A stretch of DNA of 64,000 nt from Schistocerca nitens (GCF_023898315.1 NC_064614.1:497070109-497134108), one strand, 5' to 3'. Counted from the stretch's first letter, positions 43,490 through 54,715 are shown. The notes: generated by a model from the sequence alone, not told the origin. Program-made: numbers and translations.

Positions 43490-44160
43490 TCAGGTTTCTT
43501 GGGGAATGGCAGCCCATTCTTCACGGAGTGCTGCACTCAGGAGAGGTACTGATGTCTGTCGGTGATGTCTGGCATGAAGTTGGCGTTCCAAAACATCCCA
43601 AAGGTGTTCTATAGGATGAAGGTTAGGGCTCTGTGCAGGCCAGTCCATTACAGGGATGTTATTGTCGTGTAAGCACTCTGCCACAGGCCATGCATTATGA
43701 ACAGGTGCTCAATCGTGCTGAAAGTGCAATCGCTATCCCCGCATTGATCTTCAACAGAGGGAAACAAGAAGGTGCTTAAAACATCAGTGTAGGCCTTTGC
43801 TGTGGTAATGTCACGCAAAACACAAGGGGTGAAAGCCCCCTCCATGAAAAACACGACCACACCATAACACTACCGCCTACAAATTTTAATGTTGACACTA
43901 CACACGCTGTCAGATGACGTTCACTGCGTATTCGCCACACCCACAACCTGCCATCGGATCGCCACATTGTGTACCGTGTTTCGCCACTCCACACCATTGC
44001 CCCACTGTTCAATCGTCCAATGTTTACTCTCCTTACACCAAGAGAGACATCGTTTGGCATTTACCAGCGTGATATGTGTCTTATGAACAGCCACTCGACC
44101 ATGAAATCCAAGTTTTCTCATCTCCTGCCTAACTGTCATAGTATTTGGAGTGGATCCTGA
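43490..44160 (-). pseudogene. Tc1 transposase pseudogene
   Basis: The minus-strand order begins with the paired-like helix-turn-helix tail (MTVRQEMRKLGFHGRVAVHK, 44139-44080). The DDE domain follows, with a VWSGETRYTMWRSDGRLWVW-like first Asp region (about 43985), FVGGSVMVWSCFSW, and the last block MDWPAQSPNLHPIEHLWDVL (about 43630) holding the third catalytic residue. It ends with ALREEWAAIPQE at about 43495. Frames change several times, and the middle segment with the second Asp is hard to read. It is inactive. Confidence 0.8.
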
Positions 44161-44227
44161 TGCAGTTTGTAATTCCTGTGTGGTGGTCTGGATAGATGTC
44201 TGCCTATTACACTACGACCCTTCTCAA

Positions 44228-44417
44228 AAATGGCTCTGAGCGCTATGCGACTTAACTTCTCAGGTCATCAGTCGCCTAGAACTTAGAACAAATTAAACCT
44301 AACTAACCTAAGGACATAACACACATCCGTGGCCGAGGCAGGATTCGAACCTGCGACCGTTGCGGTCGCTCGGTTCCAGACTGCAGCGCCTAGAACCGCA
44401 CGGTCACTACGGCCTGC
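44228..44417 (-). repeat. tRNA-derived SINE, complete, 13-bp TSD
   Basis: Flanked by CGACCCTTCTCAA at 44215-44227 and 44418-44430. The minus strand runs from a head with A box (GTGACCGTGCGGTTCTAGGC) and B box (GGTTCGAATCC) through the family body to GAGCGCTCAGAGCCATTTTT. It lies in the N-terminal half of the Tc1 element, which makes a three-level nest. Confidence 0.88.
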
Positions 44418-45400
44418 CGACCCTTCTCAACTGTTGGCAGTCTTGTCACTCAGCAGACGAGGTCAGATTGTACGCTTTTGTGCTGTACGTGTCCCTTCAC
44501 GTTTTCACTTCACTAGCACATCGGAGACAGTGGACCTAGGGACGCTTAGGAGTGTGTAAATCTCGCGTACCCAAGTGACACCCAATAACCTGACCACGTT
44601 CGAAGTCTGTGAGTCCCGTGGTGCGTCCCATTCTACTCTCTCATGATGTCTAATGACTAGTGAGGACGCTGATATGAAGTACTTGGCAGTAGGTGGCAGC
44701 ACACTGCAACTAATATGAAAAACGTGTGTTTTTGGTGGTGTCCGGACAGTTTTGATCGCACAATGTAATTTCACGCCATGACATTACCAACAGGATGACA
44801 ATCTCCTGCCATCCACAGACGAAAGACCTCACATAACACTTTAGTAATATCCTGGCAGATATTCTCTCGATCTATGTTGATGCTGAACAGAGTCATTGGG
44901 ATACAATACTGCCCATCATAGCATTAATGTACTTCACAGCTAAGCAAGATACTACATTTCACTTTTTTTCCCTACACAGTCACGAGGCCTAAACGACAAT
45001 GGATACACTGCTCCCATTTCAACCAGGCGATACTCAGGATGACTAAGTAAAATACCTCATAACCATGACCAAAGAAGCAAGACAGTTGGCTTGCATATGG
45101 ATCCCTGACGCCCAGGAGAAGGACTGAGAGAGCTGCAATGCCAAGAACCAACCAATGAGACACAACCTGGGGGACCTGGTTTGGATTTTTACTCCTATGT
45201 GGAAAGTAGGGTTGCTGGAAAAGTTACTAAAGCAGTTACTTTGAGCCATATCATACCCTTTGTCATATTTTCGACGGCACATATGGAGTCAAGGGTTATG
45301 ACACTTCACCAAGAAGACAAGAGTGCGCAGACGTCGTCCATGTATTTAGTATCAATCCCTATTACTTTTCAGAGTCGAATATCTACAGTGGGAGGTTCAA

Positions 45401-46000
45401 AGAAGCTGAAGATCCTTTCGGCGAACGCGAATCTTCGATGGGAGGGGATACCTTCGAGACTCTTAAGAAGATGTAACGATACAACCAGAACATGAGGTCC
45501 CGCACTGCCGCCATACAGAGAACCATTGACAAGATCTAGGTCTAGGGTACTGTAATCAGCTCCAATGAGAATTCCTGTAACAGCAGGTCGCTGTTTCGCC
45601 AAGAGATGAAGTAATGCTACGAGCTATTGCCCACATAGTGTAGCATAGTGATTAAGATCATTGGTATGTGTGCTGCGGGTTGCAACTTTAAACCTGACCA
45701 TGAGCAGTTATTTAGTCCGTATTTATCATTTCTAGTATCTTCTTAAAATATATTATGTTTGTAATGCTTGTATGTTCTGGAATATTCGATATATGTATAA
45801 ATATCAGAATTCTGGAATATTCACCACTTGTATAAACAGCTGCACTCTATGCCCAGGAGTTCAGTTCTGTTCTGGCTGTACGTTGGTGTCAGTAACAAAT
45901 GTGCTTTCAGTTCTAAAGGTTGCCCTTGATTGACGACCCTGCCTTTGGGATATGGACATGACTATAGTTTCGACGACATATTATAAGACTGTTTAGAAAT
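45401..46000 (+). other. Possible 3' LTR region of the gypsy fossil
   Basis: A purine-rich tract (GATGGGAGGGGA, about 45437) precedes a stretch that contains TATA-like TGTATAAATA and TGTATAAACAGCTGC elements (45796, 45831) and CAGTTCTGTTCTGG. This is the layout expected of a polypurine tract and LTR downstream of gypsy pol. The matching 5' LTR is not in view, so the call is an inference. A tRNA-like B-box remnant (GGTTGCAACTTTAAACC) near 45678 may be incidental. Confidence 0.35.
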
Positions 46001-47559
46001 AGTAGCATTAGTCTACACATACTCAGAGATCCCTCACAGTTTTCTTGAAATCAATGTGTTTACAAAGATAAACAGTCCTTTGCTAAAGATATTTCAGTAT
46101 GATTATATTAGACAGTAAAGAAGCGCAGCAGAGCACAAAATACACTGGACTACATTACCAGATGGCAGTATACAAAGAGATTAAGAGTTTCACTCTTGTT
46201 ATTAACAAAAAGCACTTCTATCTCAGACCACAAATTCAGTCCTTTTAAGTGTGACAGTGTTAACAAAACACTGCAGATTCCATTCTATGCTTATGATATC
46301 ACATCATAAATGAAGCAAAGAGATGGAAATTATTCTATCTCTCGTTTTTGACAAGTCTAATAATAACAAAAAAGATTTGTGAGAAGCAAAAAATTATATT
46401 CATTACTCGTCTTTTATCCCAGGAGTTGAAGATTACTGTCTGACGGAAATTTTTTACATAAGTTTCTCTGACTGAGTTTTCTATTTCAGCTGGAGGAATG
46501 GCTGGTCAGGAATAGCAGTGAAGAAGATGTTCAATAATAACTACACCATTGCTATTTCTCCCAGAGATTTACATTGTTTGCAGGTAGGCTTCACAGGTCA
46601 CTAAGAACGAATACTGAACGAGTAGGAGTAGAAATGATTGCACTTACTAAGTACATATGGCTTTGACATGTTCATACGTATCAGTGTGCGCCACTTCTAA
46701 ACCACAGTGATAAACTCCTCAATTCGTGACGCAGAATACAGTGATAAACTTCATTTTCTTCTTACTGTGTTCAGGGACAGTTATGGAGGCTATGGGGAAA
46801 GAAGAACGTGAAGTGGGGATCTCTTCCCTCTTGACGCCTACTCTCACAAAAGTTCACAGTTCACCAAAACGACACCCACTTTACTTCTCTGACAGTTGCC
46901 TTCCTCCCAACTATCCCCCCACTCACTCGCATGCATGTGTACAGTTATCAAACTCTACACTAGCACTCTGACATCTCCCATCCCCCCCCCCCCCCCCCAC
47001 TCTTGCCCAAAATACTGTGAAAGAAGTAAGAACTTTTTTCAAGAAACAGTCAACTGCACTTTTAATACTTCAGTAAAACACAGCATAAACTCAATAATAC
47101 TGGAAACAGATGTTCGTCCCTGTAATTATTAATAAAATTTTCTCTGATTTCTAAATACTTGAAACAGCCATTCATCCCAAGATCATTACAAATAACAAAT
47201 ATGTTCACTACCCAAGGTAAACTTTAGCGAAATACAAAAAAGAAAATAACTATTTTATGAACATTTGATATCACTAGCAAGACAGTCTTCTTGAGTTCAG
47301 AACAAACATATTGAAAAATAATTAATTGTAACACAGGACATGAAAATTTAACTTGAAAGAAGCGTGTTAGTATGAATACCAACATCAAAATATGCACTGC
47401 TAATGACAAGTATATGCTGAATGATCTAAATTTTTTAAATCAGTCCACTTGTAAAAATACTTTTGTGCAACAATTTGTAGGGTTATGAAAGAGAACGTTT
47501 ATATAGGTTCAGCTGCAGATAAACCAGGCAGCAGACTTCAGTATGTTGGTAAGACACTA
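46001..47559. other. No recognisable gene; poly-C tract
   Basis: A C homopolymer of about 17 bases lies at 46983-46999. Short open frames in the region (46726-46971 and 46896-47132, plus) lack domains. No element ends were recognised. Confidence 0.45.
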
Positions 47560-48000
47560 GTAGCATGACATCAGTCTACAAAGGAGATTATTTATCAAAC
47601 ACGTGTGCTGCTCATTTTAGAATATTGCTCTAGTCTGTGAGAACCCATAGTATTAACAGGGGATATTGGATGTATATGAAAAAGGACAGCACGAATGGTC
47701 ACAGGTTTGTTTGATCCATAGGAAAGCATCACAGATAGGCTGAAAAACGTGACTTAAACGAGGCTTGAACAAAGATGAAAACGTTTCCATGGAAGCGAAC
47801 ATGTCACCTTTAAAGAACCATCCAGGAATACACTGCCATACCTACATGTTGCTACAGTTAAGATTTGGATGACAAGACTAGAACAGTTATGGCACTTATA
47901 CATGCTTCCTGCATCCCATATACAAATGAAATAGAAACAAGCCTAAATAACTGGTATAACTGGAAGTACCCTCCGCCATACACTTTTAGTTCTCTGTAGA
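47560..48000 (+). mobile_element. LINE 3' scrap, related to the 20.2-22.5 kb LINE
   Basis: The plus strand reads ILEYCSSL--P near 47620, then RTARMVTGLFDP (about 47690), corresponding to LEYCSSVWDP and RRAARFVTGLF in the LINE at 22080-22180. The 3' untranslated part AGTACCCTCCGCCATACAC (47967) resembles GTGCCCTCCGCGACACACC at 22467. It is heavily mutated and the GTAGAT tail is lost. Confidence 0.7.
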
Positions 48001-48360
48001 GTAAATGTCCTTGTATTTGCGAACTCTCATTTTTCAATCGGTATTTTGTGTCTCACATATTTTGTTGACAGTATTGGCAAACCAATTAGCCTTTCCTCTT
48101 CATTACAATTAAGTAGTTTTTACAATTTTAGCTTATAAAAAGAGCGAATAGTCTTTGCAATAGTTACAGGTACTGCTAGAGTCACTCCAAGACCAAAAAG
48201 CGTCGGAAATCTTTAGACAAGATGTACACGTACAGAGTAACAAATAATTACGATTTCAGAAAAACTGGATGATTTATTCAAGAGAAAGAGCTTCACAAAC
48301 TAAGTCGATAAAACATTTGTCCAACTCTGACCCTTATGCAAACAGTTATTCGGATTGGCG

Positions 48361-49135
48361 TTGATTGATGGAGTTGATGGATGTGCTCCTGAGTGATATA
48401 GTGCCAAATTCTGTATAATTAGGGTCTTAGACCGACATAAATCCCGAGCTTGTTGGAGGAGTTAGCCCACAACCCACCAAACGTTCTCAATTGGGGAGAG
48501 ATCCACCGACCTTGCTGGGCAAGGTAGGATTTGGCATGCACAATGACAATTCTCACCATGTGCAGGCATGCATTATCTTGCTTTTCATGTGGCTTGCCAT
48601 CAAGGGCAACAAAACGAGGTGTAGAATATCGTTGACGTACCACTGTGCTGTAAAGAGGCTATGGATGACAACCATAGGGGTAATGGAAATGAGCGTTTGG
48701 TGTCATTGGCCAGAGGCCCCTTGCGGGGCAGGTCCAGCAGCCTTGGTGCAGGTCTTATTACATTCGACGCCACATTGGGCGACCTGCGCCCCTGATGGGG
48801 ATGAAATGATGATGAAGACAACACAACATCCAGCCCCTGAGAGGAGAAAATCACTGACCCAGCTGGGAATCGAACCTGGGCCCATAGGATGGCAATCCAT
48901 CATACTGACCACTCAGCTGTCAGGGTGGACAACCATAGGGGTCCTGCTATGAAGAGAAATACCACCCCAGACCATGATTCCTGGCTTCCAGGCTGTATGG
49001 TGGACGACAGTCAGGATGGTATCCCACAACTGTCTGGCGCATCCCCAGACATATCTTCACTGACCATCGAGGCTCAGTTCGAAGTGGTACTTATCACTGA
49101 AGACAATTCTATTCCAGTCAATGAGATTCCAGGAT
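48361..49135 (-). mobile_element. Tc1/mariner fragment A, with SINE insertion
   Basis: The minus strand reads a DDE transposase from about 49130 leftward: an IDWNRIVFSDKYHFELSLDG-type segment holding the first catalytic Asp, then KPGIMVWGGISLHS. The reading continues past a SINE (48682-48927) with TAQWYVNDILHLVLLPLM, and PCPARSVDLSPIENVW holding the last catalytic residue (about 48490). Coding similarity is good but stops and frame changes occur. Fragment B of a related element diverges from the same junction near 49136. Confidence 0.75.
48682..48927 (-). repeat. tRNA-derived SINE, third family, 15-bp TSD
   Basis: Flanked by GACAACCATAGGGGT at 48667-48681 and 48928-48942. The minus strand carries an A-box-like AGCTGAGTGGTCAG and a B box GGTTCGATTCC, then a body with TTCTCCTCTCAGGGGCTGGA and a GACCTGCCCCGCAAGGGGCC segment. 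It is an exact insertion into Tc1 fragment A. Confidence 0.88.
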
Positions 49136-49775
49136 GAAGACATGACTGAAGACGCCCCGGACAGCTGTGGGACACCATCCTGGCTGGTACATGCCACACA
49201 GCCTGACAAACAGGAGTGATGGTCTGGGATGCCAATCCTTTTCGTAGCAGAATCCCTTTGGTTGTCATCACCCTTACAAGGCAGCAGTACGTCAATGGTA
49301 TTCTATGCCCACTTTAGTTGTCCTCTGTGGCAAACCATCCCGGGCTTACATTCCAGAAAGATAGTGACCACGTGCATGCAGCGAGAGTTTCTACTGCTTG
49401 TCTCTGTGCTTGCCAAACCCTACCTTGGCCAGCAAGGTCGCTGCATCTCTCCCCAGGTGAGAAAGTTTGAAGCATTACGGGCAGAACTCTACCATCAGCT
49501 CTGGATCTCTGACGATCTAATGAACCAGTTGGACAGAATTTGGCAAGATATCCCTCAGGACGACATCCAACAACTCCACCAATCAACATCATTCCGAATA
49601 ATTGCTTGCATTTGGGCCAGAGGTGGAGCAATGCATTATTGACTCACTAAGTTTTTGAAACTCTTTCTGTTGAATAAATCATCATTTTTTTCTGAAATTG
49701 TAATCATTTGTTTGTTTGTAATGTACATCACATCTAACGATTTCCGACCCATACAGATGATTTCTTTGTTGTGCA
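49136..49775 (+). mobile_element. Tc1/mariner fragment B
   Basis: The plus strand reads CGQLWDTIL-like sequence, then TGVMVWDANPFRSRIPLVVI (about 49220) and the TRQQYVNGILCP block. A PWPARS-LHLSPGE region holds the last catalytic site (about 49425), followed by RIWQDIPQDDIQQLHQSTSF and IACIWARGGAMHY ending near 49640. The 3' untranslated region with AATAAATCATCA and an ATTTCCGACCCAT segment extends to about 49770. The N-terminal half is missing. Frames shift and stops occur. Confidence 0.75.
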
Positions 49776-50113
49776 TCGCCTCTTTTGTTTTAATTTTTGT
49801 TACAGTAGTAGGAGAAAAAGGCAGGTTCTGGTTCACTGCCTCAATTCCTGCCTCAGCCTCCTGGTTCGTCAGAAATTTAGCCACTTATCCAAAACCCGCC
49901 ATTTTCTCCTACTATATTCCAACAGTTCAGGGCTAACTCGCCCCATTTTCACTGAAAATAATATATTTTTTACGAAGGTAATGTAAGAAAAATGAATTTT
50001 CCTGTTTTTTTTTATAAAAGATGCACTAAGAAAATGGTTGGTGCAAGTAAGAAAATAAATAAAATGAATTGGTGAATGAAAGTAAATGACTCATTTCCCT
50101 AAGGTGAACGCTC
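49776..50113. other. No recognisable gene
   Basis: AT-rich spacer between the Tc1 fragment and the zinc-protein frame. Nothing was recognised. Confidence 0.45.
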
Positions 50114-50547
50114 TTATTTGCTTTCTTCTTGAGCTACCATAAGATTTTTATGAAGAGCAGTTTGTAAATGTCTTTTTAAATAAGGTCTGTGTACAGTTTT
50201 ACCACATTCACATGTAAGTCTTATTGTCTGGTAATTATATACACATTCTTTAGGTTAGGTTAGTGTTGTTTATCGTCCCGTCGACAACGAGGTCATTAGA
50301 GACAGAGCGCAAGCTCGGGTTAGGGAAGGATGGGGAAGGAAATCGGCCATGCCCTTTCAAAGGAACCATCCTGGCATTTGCCTGAAACGATTTAGAGAAA
50401 TCACGGAAAACCTAAATCAGGATGGCTGGAGACGGGAACACATTCTTTACAAATATTTCGATATCCATCTTTTCGATGTATGTTTTTATTAAATTGTTCA
50501 ATATCTTTCTTATCTATGCATTTACTACATTCTTTCTCGCTGTCCAT
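50114..50547 (-). pseudogene. Small Cys-rich zinc-protein frame split by a retroposon
   Basis: Two halves lie either side of the insertion at 50253-50437. The right half starts at ATG 50547 and has a KECSKCIDKKDIEQFNKN segment then KDGYRNICKEC, the CxxC...CxxC pattern of small zinc proteins known from several large DNA viruses and Polintons. The left half has LTCECGKTVHRPYLKRHLQT and ALH, a C-C-H-H-like finger, and stops at 50116. It lies in AT-rich DNA just left of the big Polinton and may belong to it, in which case it is part of that fossil. A host origin is not excluded. Confidence 0.5.
50253..50437 (+). repeat. Short retroposon with 12-bp TSD
   Basis: Flanked by ACACATTCTTTA at 50241-50252 and 50438-50449. 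The body contains GTCGACAACGAGGTCATTAG and TTTCAAAGGAACCATCCTGG, then ATCACGGAAAACCTAAATCA. I recall this as a frequent grasshopper repeat, usually longer and with a tRNA-like end (GGATTGAACC-type) that is missing here. Confidence 0.85.
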
Positions 50548-50559
50548 TTAAGAATATAA

Positions 50560-51722
50560 AATTTAATATAAATTTCAGGTCATATTTTGTGTGAAATTCA
50601 TTTTCAAAAAGTGCAAAACATTCCCTATTGAACACCTTCTACTCAGTGATCACTGAGCTTCAGGCCTCTGCCTTCTGTACATCAATGCAGCACTGACTCC
50701 CTTCTCTGAATTAACAGAGCCACTCTATTATTCAAGCTGAAACATGTCATCCCACCTACAGACAGGTCTCAAACCCACCTCGAAGGCGATAAAATGTACA
50801 GAAGACAGGATACAAAATGTTCTGTTGAATGGCTAGCTCTCCTCAAACCACTGATGCTTGCTGACTCCATAAGACAATGGCCAAAAACCTTCAGTCTACG
50901 TACTCGTTTTATTTTTCTTTCATTTTGCTTGATATAGTTCAATGCATTTGGTCTGGGCGGACATCACAAGTCATAGGTTCAAGTTGATCGTTGACTCCTT
51001 GACTCAGTTTTTTTTTATTACAGAGAGCACGTGGACCTCTGACAGAAAACACTGAGCTACTATGCCAGCATAAGAGGTTTGACAGAGTATAGAGGCTCGA
51101 AGATTGTATATATAATTAACTTGAGTGACAACGTCGGTATAAGAGCAAAAATTTTCAAACTATATAATGATCATTAAAATCGATTTTAATCGCTTAGAAA
51201 CTATAGGAAACTGTTTAATTAGCTTCATTGCAAAGTTTAAGTGATGAAAATCGGTTCAGAAATAGCGAAATTACTGTAATATTAATTTGCTGCAAACAGA
51301 GGCATCTACTGACAGTTTCCTCAACTGCTGCAATACAAGTGTAGCTGGAAGCGACAGTGACAGAGATAAGGAGGAAGAGTAAACAGGATGGTGTCGCTAG
51401 GCTGTGCCATAGCGTGTTTCATCACACTTACATTTCCTCCAGCCGTCAGTCGAGTTAGAACCGTACTCGGAGCAGGACCTTACATAACATTGAGCTTTGT
51501 ACAGCAACAGTAATAGATCGATTCTTCGCTAATTTCTCAGCCAAATATTAACCAATTTTAAAAATTCAAAGTGCTAACATGACAGAGTCGAAAACTGCTT
51601 AAGCTGTTCTCTTTTTACTTTCTCTACCTATAAAAGAACGAAGTTAACACTTCCATAAATTTTATGAATTTTTCGTTCATTTATGTACAAGTAAAAATTA
51701 ATAATTACAAATTTTCAGGAAG
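50560..51722. other. Unassigned
   Basis: No gene, RNA or element end recognised. Base composition is less AT-rich than the Polinton to the right, so at least part of this is probably not Polinton. Confidence 0.45.
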
Positions 51723-51734
51723 TATTCTGTGTTG

Positions 51735-51922
51735 CCAGCCACGCTGGCCGAGTGATTCTAGGCGCTCCGCGCGACTGCTATGGTTGCAGGTTCGAATCCT
51801 GCCTCGGGCATGGATGTGTGTGATGTCCTTAGGTTGATTAGGTTTAAGTAGTTCTAAGTTCTACGGGACTGATGACCTCAGAAGTTAAGTCCCATAGTGC
51901 TCAGACCCATTTGAACCATTGT
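51735..51922 (+). repeat. tRNA-derived SINE, complete, 12-bp TSD
   Basis: Flanked by TATTCTGTGTTG at 51723-51734 and 51923-51934. It has A box TGGCCGAGTGATTCTAGGCG, B box GGTTCGAATCC, body GTGATGTCCTTAGGTTGATT and tail ending CCATTTGAACCATTGT. It is the clearest full copy of this family. Confidence 0.9.
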
Positions 51923-52060
51923 TATTCTGTGTTGAGCATCGTATGTAAGATTCTTCTTTCCACACATAACTACATATGCTAAAGTGTCTGCAGGAATTTT
52001 ATCATTAAAAGTTGCTCACAGTTTCATAGTCGTTTTCTGTGATGTCGCTGTATACCTTCT

Positions 52061-52900
52061 TCAAGTCACATTAATGACATAAATCGTATAATCCGATATA
52101 AAATTATATGGGTTAATATCAAGATCTGCTTTCAGTTGTGTAACTCGTTTAAAATCGAGAAATGCATCGTATGCTTTGAGAAAATTATTTGGAGGATTAA
52201 TATTCCACATCATCTGTAGGAAAATTTCTTTTCTTCCATTTTTCAGGTATATATTCTGTAGGTTAACGTGGTCGAATAATGAAGAGTCGACTAAGTGATT
52301 ATTTTTACAATTTGTCTGAAATGTAACAAATACGAAGTATGGCATATCAAATTCTACCGAGTTATAGTAATTCATGATATCTAGTTCAAAATTATTCTCA
52401 TCACTCAGTCCTGCAACTTCTACAGTTTGTATTTCATAAAAAGATATCGAAAGTTCCAGATTTGCAGTATATTTTCCCTTTGTTCTAACTTGCAATCTGG
52501 ATCATATTTAACAATTGGTACATGAATTTCCATGGATTCTACAACAATTTAACCTTCTTTTGAAAAAGTGTCTTTTATTCCAATTCCAGCATCATCATAA
52601 TTAGACCATTGAAGAATAGAATCTCCAGCACTTGATGGCCATGTAAAGCTTATTGTTAAATCTTCATCCCACATAATTTCCTTAAAAAAATCCAACAAGC
52701 ATTCCTATCTGATAAAACACTTCATTTTTCTTGCTCTTTATTTTTCCATTATTAAGAATATGCCCTTCCACACATACTTTATCAGCAAAAGATGAAGTCA
52801 AATGCACTAAAACTGATGGAATAAAAGTATGCTCTATTCTAGAAGTAACATTAGTCCTCTTCTTTATGGTTATAAAATCAAAAAGTTTTGCCACAAAATT
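52061..52900 (-). pseudogene. Polinton major capsid protein fossil
   Basis: Minus-strand pieces at 52894-52682 and 52495-52061 match parts of the double-jelly-roll major capsid protein of Polintons. The first has the N-terminal IEHTFIP-type region. The second has PYFVFVTFQT followed by SLFDHVNLQNIYL, comparable to the -YV---FQT-------FDHC-L-NV-L- block conserved in that family. In the family this protein forms the icosahedral shell. It is broken. Confidence 0.65.
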
Positions 52901-53370
52901 ATCTATTAATTTTTTAATCGATCTACATCAAAAGTTGGACAATGAGTACCATCACTTCCAATAATACTTAAATTGATGTATAATTTGGCACAATTAGGAT
53001 GAAGCTGTCCATCACCAATATTTATATTGGTTTCAGTATCCTTGTTGGGTACAATTAAATTATTTTTAGTCTTCTCATTCACAGGGAATAAGTAAAACTG
53101 ATAACTGTCGATTTTGTTCATTATGCGATTATTAAGCTTTTTCGAATGAATAAATTTTTCCAAGTTTTTCAAAGTGTACTGACCAGTTGGAATTTCTATT
53201 GTTTCTCCATCAAAATATAATTTATTATTTTTGGATGGAATATTTGGAGTTAAAAAAGTTGAATAAAAACCAATCAGTGCAACATTACTAAAGCTGTCTC
53301 ATAATGGTACACTCAATCTCTTTTTGAGAATAGATGACTTGTCACTCAGTTGAAATAATCTGCTCATTTA
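52901..53370 (-). pseudogene. Polinton minor capsid (penton-like) fossil
   Basis: Begins near 53370 on the minus strand as MSRLFQLSDKSSILKKRLSV. It contains KLYFDGETIEIPTGQYTLKN, then a K-FIHSKK segment, and ends just upstream of the major capsid fossil. The I-IP-G-YTL--LE--I pattern is what I recall from Polinton minor capsid proteins. Adjacent, same-strand placement with the major capsid supports the call. It is broken. Confidence 0.5.
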
Positions 53371-53398
53371 CTTAAAAAAAGTTTTATTTAATTAAACG

Positions 53399-54020
53399 AA
53401 TACTGATTGGGAAATCAAAAATAAATGTGGTAAACTTTTACCAAATTCTATTCAATGTGCAATTATAGGACCAAGTGTTTGTGGAAAAACTACATTAATG
53501 ACCGATAATTATATTCATGCACCTGGATGGTTCATTTAGGTCAACCAAAATATCAAGAATTTATAAAGAGATGTGAAAAAATTGAAAATAAGCACAAAGA
53601 GAAAATTACTACTTTTATTGAAGATAATGATGAGATTTTTCCATTAGATGAATGCCATGAAAATTCTGTACTAGTATTTGATGATTTGATTCTAGAAAAT
53701 CAAGATATAGTTAGAGAAGATATTACTAGAGGAAGACTTTAAAGAATAGACTGTTTTTATTTAGCTCATACTTACTCAAAAATACCAAAACAATTACTCA
53801 GAGGTAATCTCAATTTTTAAAATACTTCTCGACAGGATGATACAAATTTAAATCATATTTATCATGAATTTGTTGGAGGTGATTTAAAGTTCGATGATCT
53901 TAAAGAAATGTGTAGTAAATGTAGGATTGATGAGTTTGGCTTTTTTACTGCAGACATGACTATAAAAACAAATGAAGATAACTTCAGAAATAAAATGCAA
54001 CATTTTATAACAACATAAAC
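53399..54020 (+). pseudogene. Polinton packaging ATPase fossil
   Basis: Walker A GPSVCGKT lies at about 53469-53492, Walker B VLVFDDLILEN at about 53670-53700, followed by an ITRGR motif and a tail ending near 54020. FtsK/HerA-type ATPases of Polintons load DNA into the capsid. It reads divergently from the capsid genes. It is broken. Confidence 0.8.
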
Positions 54021-54145
54021 GTTAATATAAATGTAAAAGTTAAACGTAAACGTAAATGTTAAACATAAATGTAAATTTAAAACGTAAATGTTAAACATAA
54101 ATGTAAATTTAAAACGTAAATGTATATCATAAATATAAAATGTTG
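54015..54145. repeat. Short AT-rich tandem repeat
   Basis: Units around AACGTAAATGTTAAACATAA with period about 34 bp (ATGTTAAACATAAATGTAAA occurs twice exactly), plus shorter degenerate units at the left. It directly follows the ATPase fossil. Confidence 0.85.
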
Positions 54146-54159
54146 AACACAAACATTAG

Positions 54160-54700
54160 AAGTGTTTAATTAATGTTTTTTCTTCTATAATAAATGCTTC
54201 CAAAATACGAACTGGAGGCTGTAAAAAACTAAGTGAAATAGAAAGAAAGCTGAAGAATTGAAAGCACAATTCAAGCTTTGGAGAAAATAACCAAGAACAG
54301 AGCCTGAAAAATATGAAAAAGAAGATCAGCCAGTTATTGATGCTATCGAATAAGTAAAACAAGGAATTGAAGGTTTAGGTGACAACTGAAGCAAATAGAG
54401 ACTTTGAAAGACAGCTGATTCCATATCGTCATCATATATGAGATTTTGGAGATTTATCATAAATTGAAGCATTAAAAGATTGGGTTGATGGTATTCCTCG
54501 TAAATACGACTATACATTAAGTGAACCAGAAGAAATACAAAACGTTTTGAAAGATTATTATGAGGTGAGATGATCTCAAGCTGCTGTTAAAAAAAACAAA
54601 GCAGACACAGTTCAGCAATCATCAGGATGAAACTAAAAAGATAAATGTTAGTGAATGAAAGTTAAAGTATATTAATCATAATGAAGATAAAGTTTTTGGT
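54160..54700 (+). other. Coiled-coil-like coding remnant of the Polinton
   Basis: Plus-strand segments are rich in Lys/Glu and Leu at heptad-like spacing (an ERKAEELKAQFKLWRK stretch near 54240), suggesting the polar N-terminal part of the conserved unknown protein that ends at 54973. It is fossil sequence; I do not attempt a gene model. Confidence 0.4.
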
Positions 54701-54715
54701 CTTAATAATGTTGGC

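Larger units (their letters stand above)
43343..44765 (-). mobile_element. Tc1/mariner transposon with TA duplication
   Basis: The left end is CATTATGTGACCAAAAGTGT and the right end is its inverse with three mismatches. The ends are bounded by TA at 43341-43342 and 44766-44767. The element entered the gypsy integrase region in the opposite orientation and itself received a SINE at 44228-44417. Its transposase gene is on the minus strand. Confidence 0.88.
42340..45400 (+). mobile_element. Ty3/gypsy LTR retrotransposon fossil with nested Tc1
   Basis: On the plus strand there is the end of the RT, an RNase H (42617-42868) with PSDRLARWTLNLQEYDITVV and a DIDCLSRNPL motif, then the integrase zinc-binding region (about 42900-43130, with SSHLGFVKT). 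The integrase core is interrupted by a Tc1 element at 43343-44765 and continues beyond it (about 44770-45240), ending in the integrase tail with PGDLVWIFTPMWKVGLLEKL near 45170. It is broken at about a dozen points besides the nested insertion. The Tc1 and its own SINE show that this fossil is older than both. Confidence 0.8.

Noticed and set aside
54015-54145. Tandem repeat as a replication origin or regulatory array of the Polinton
   Set aside because: Only a short AT-rich repeat; nothing in the sequence ties it to such a role.
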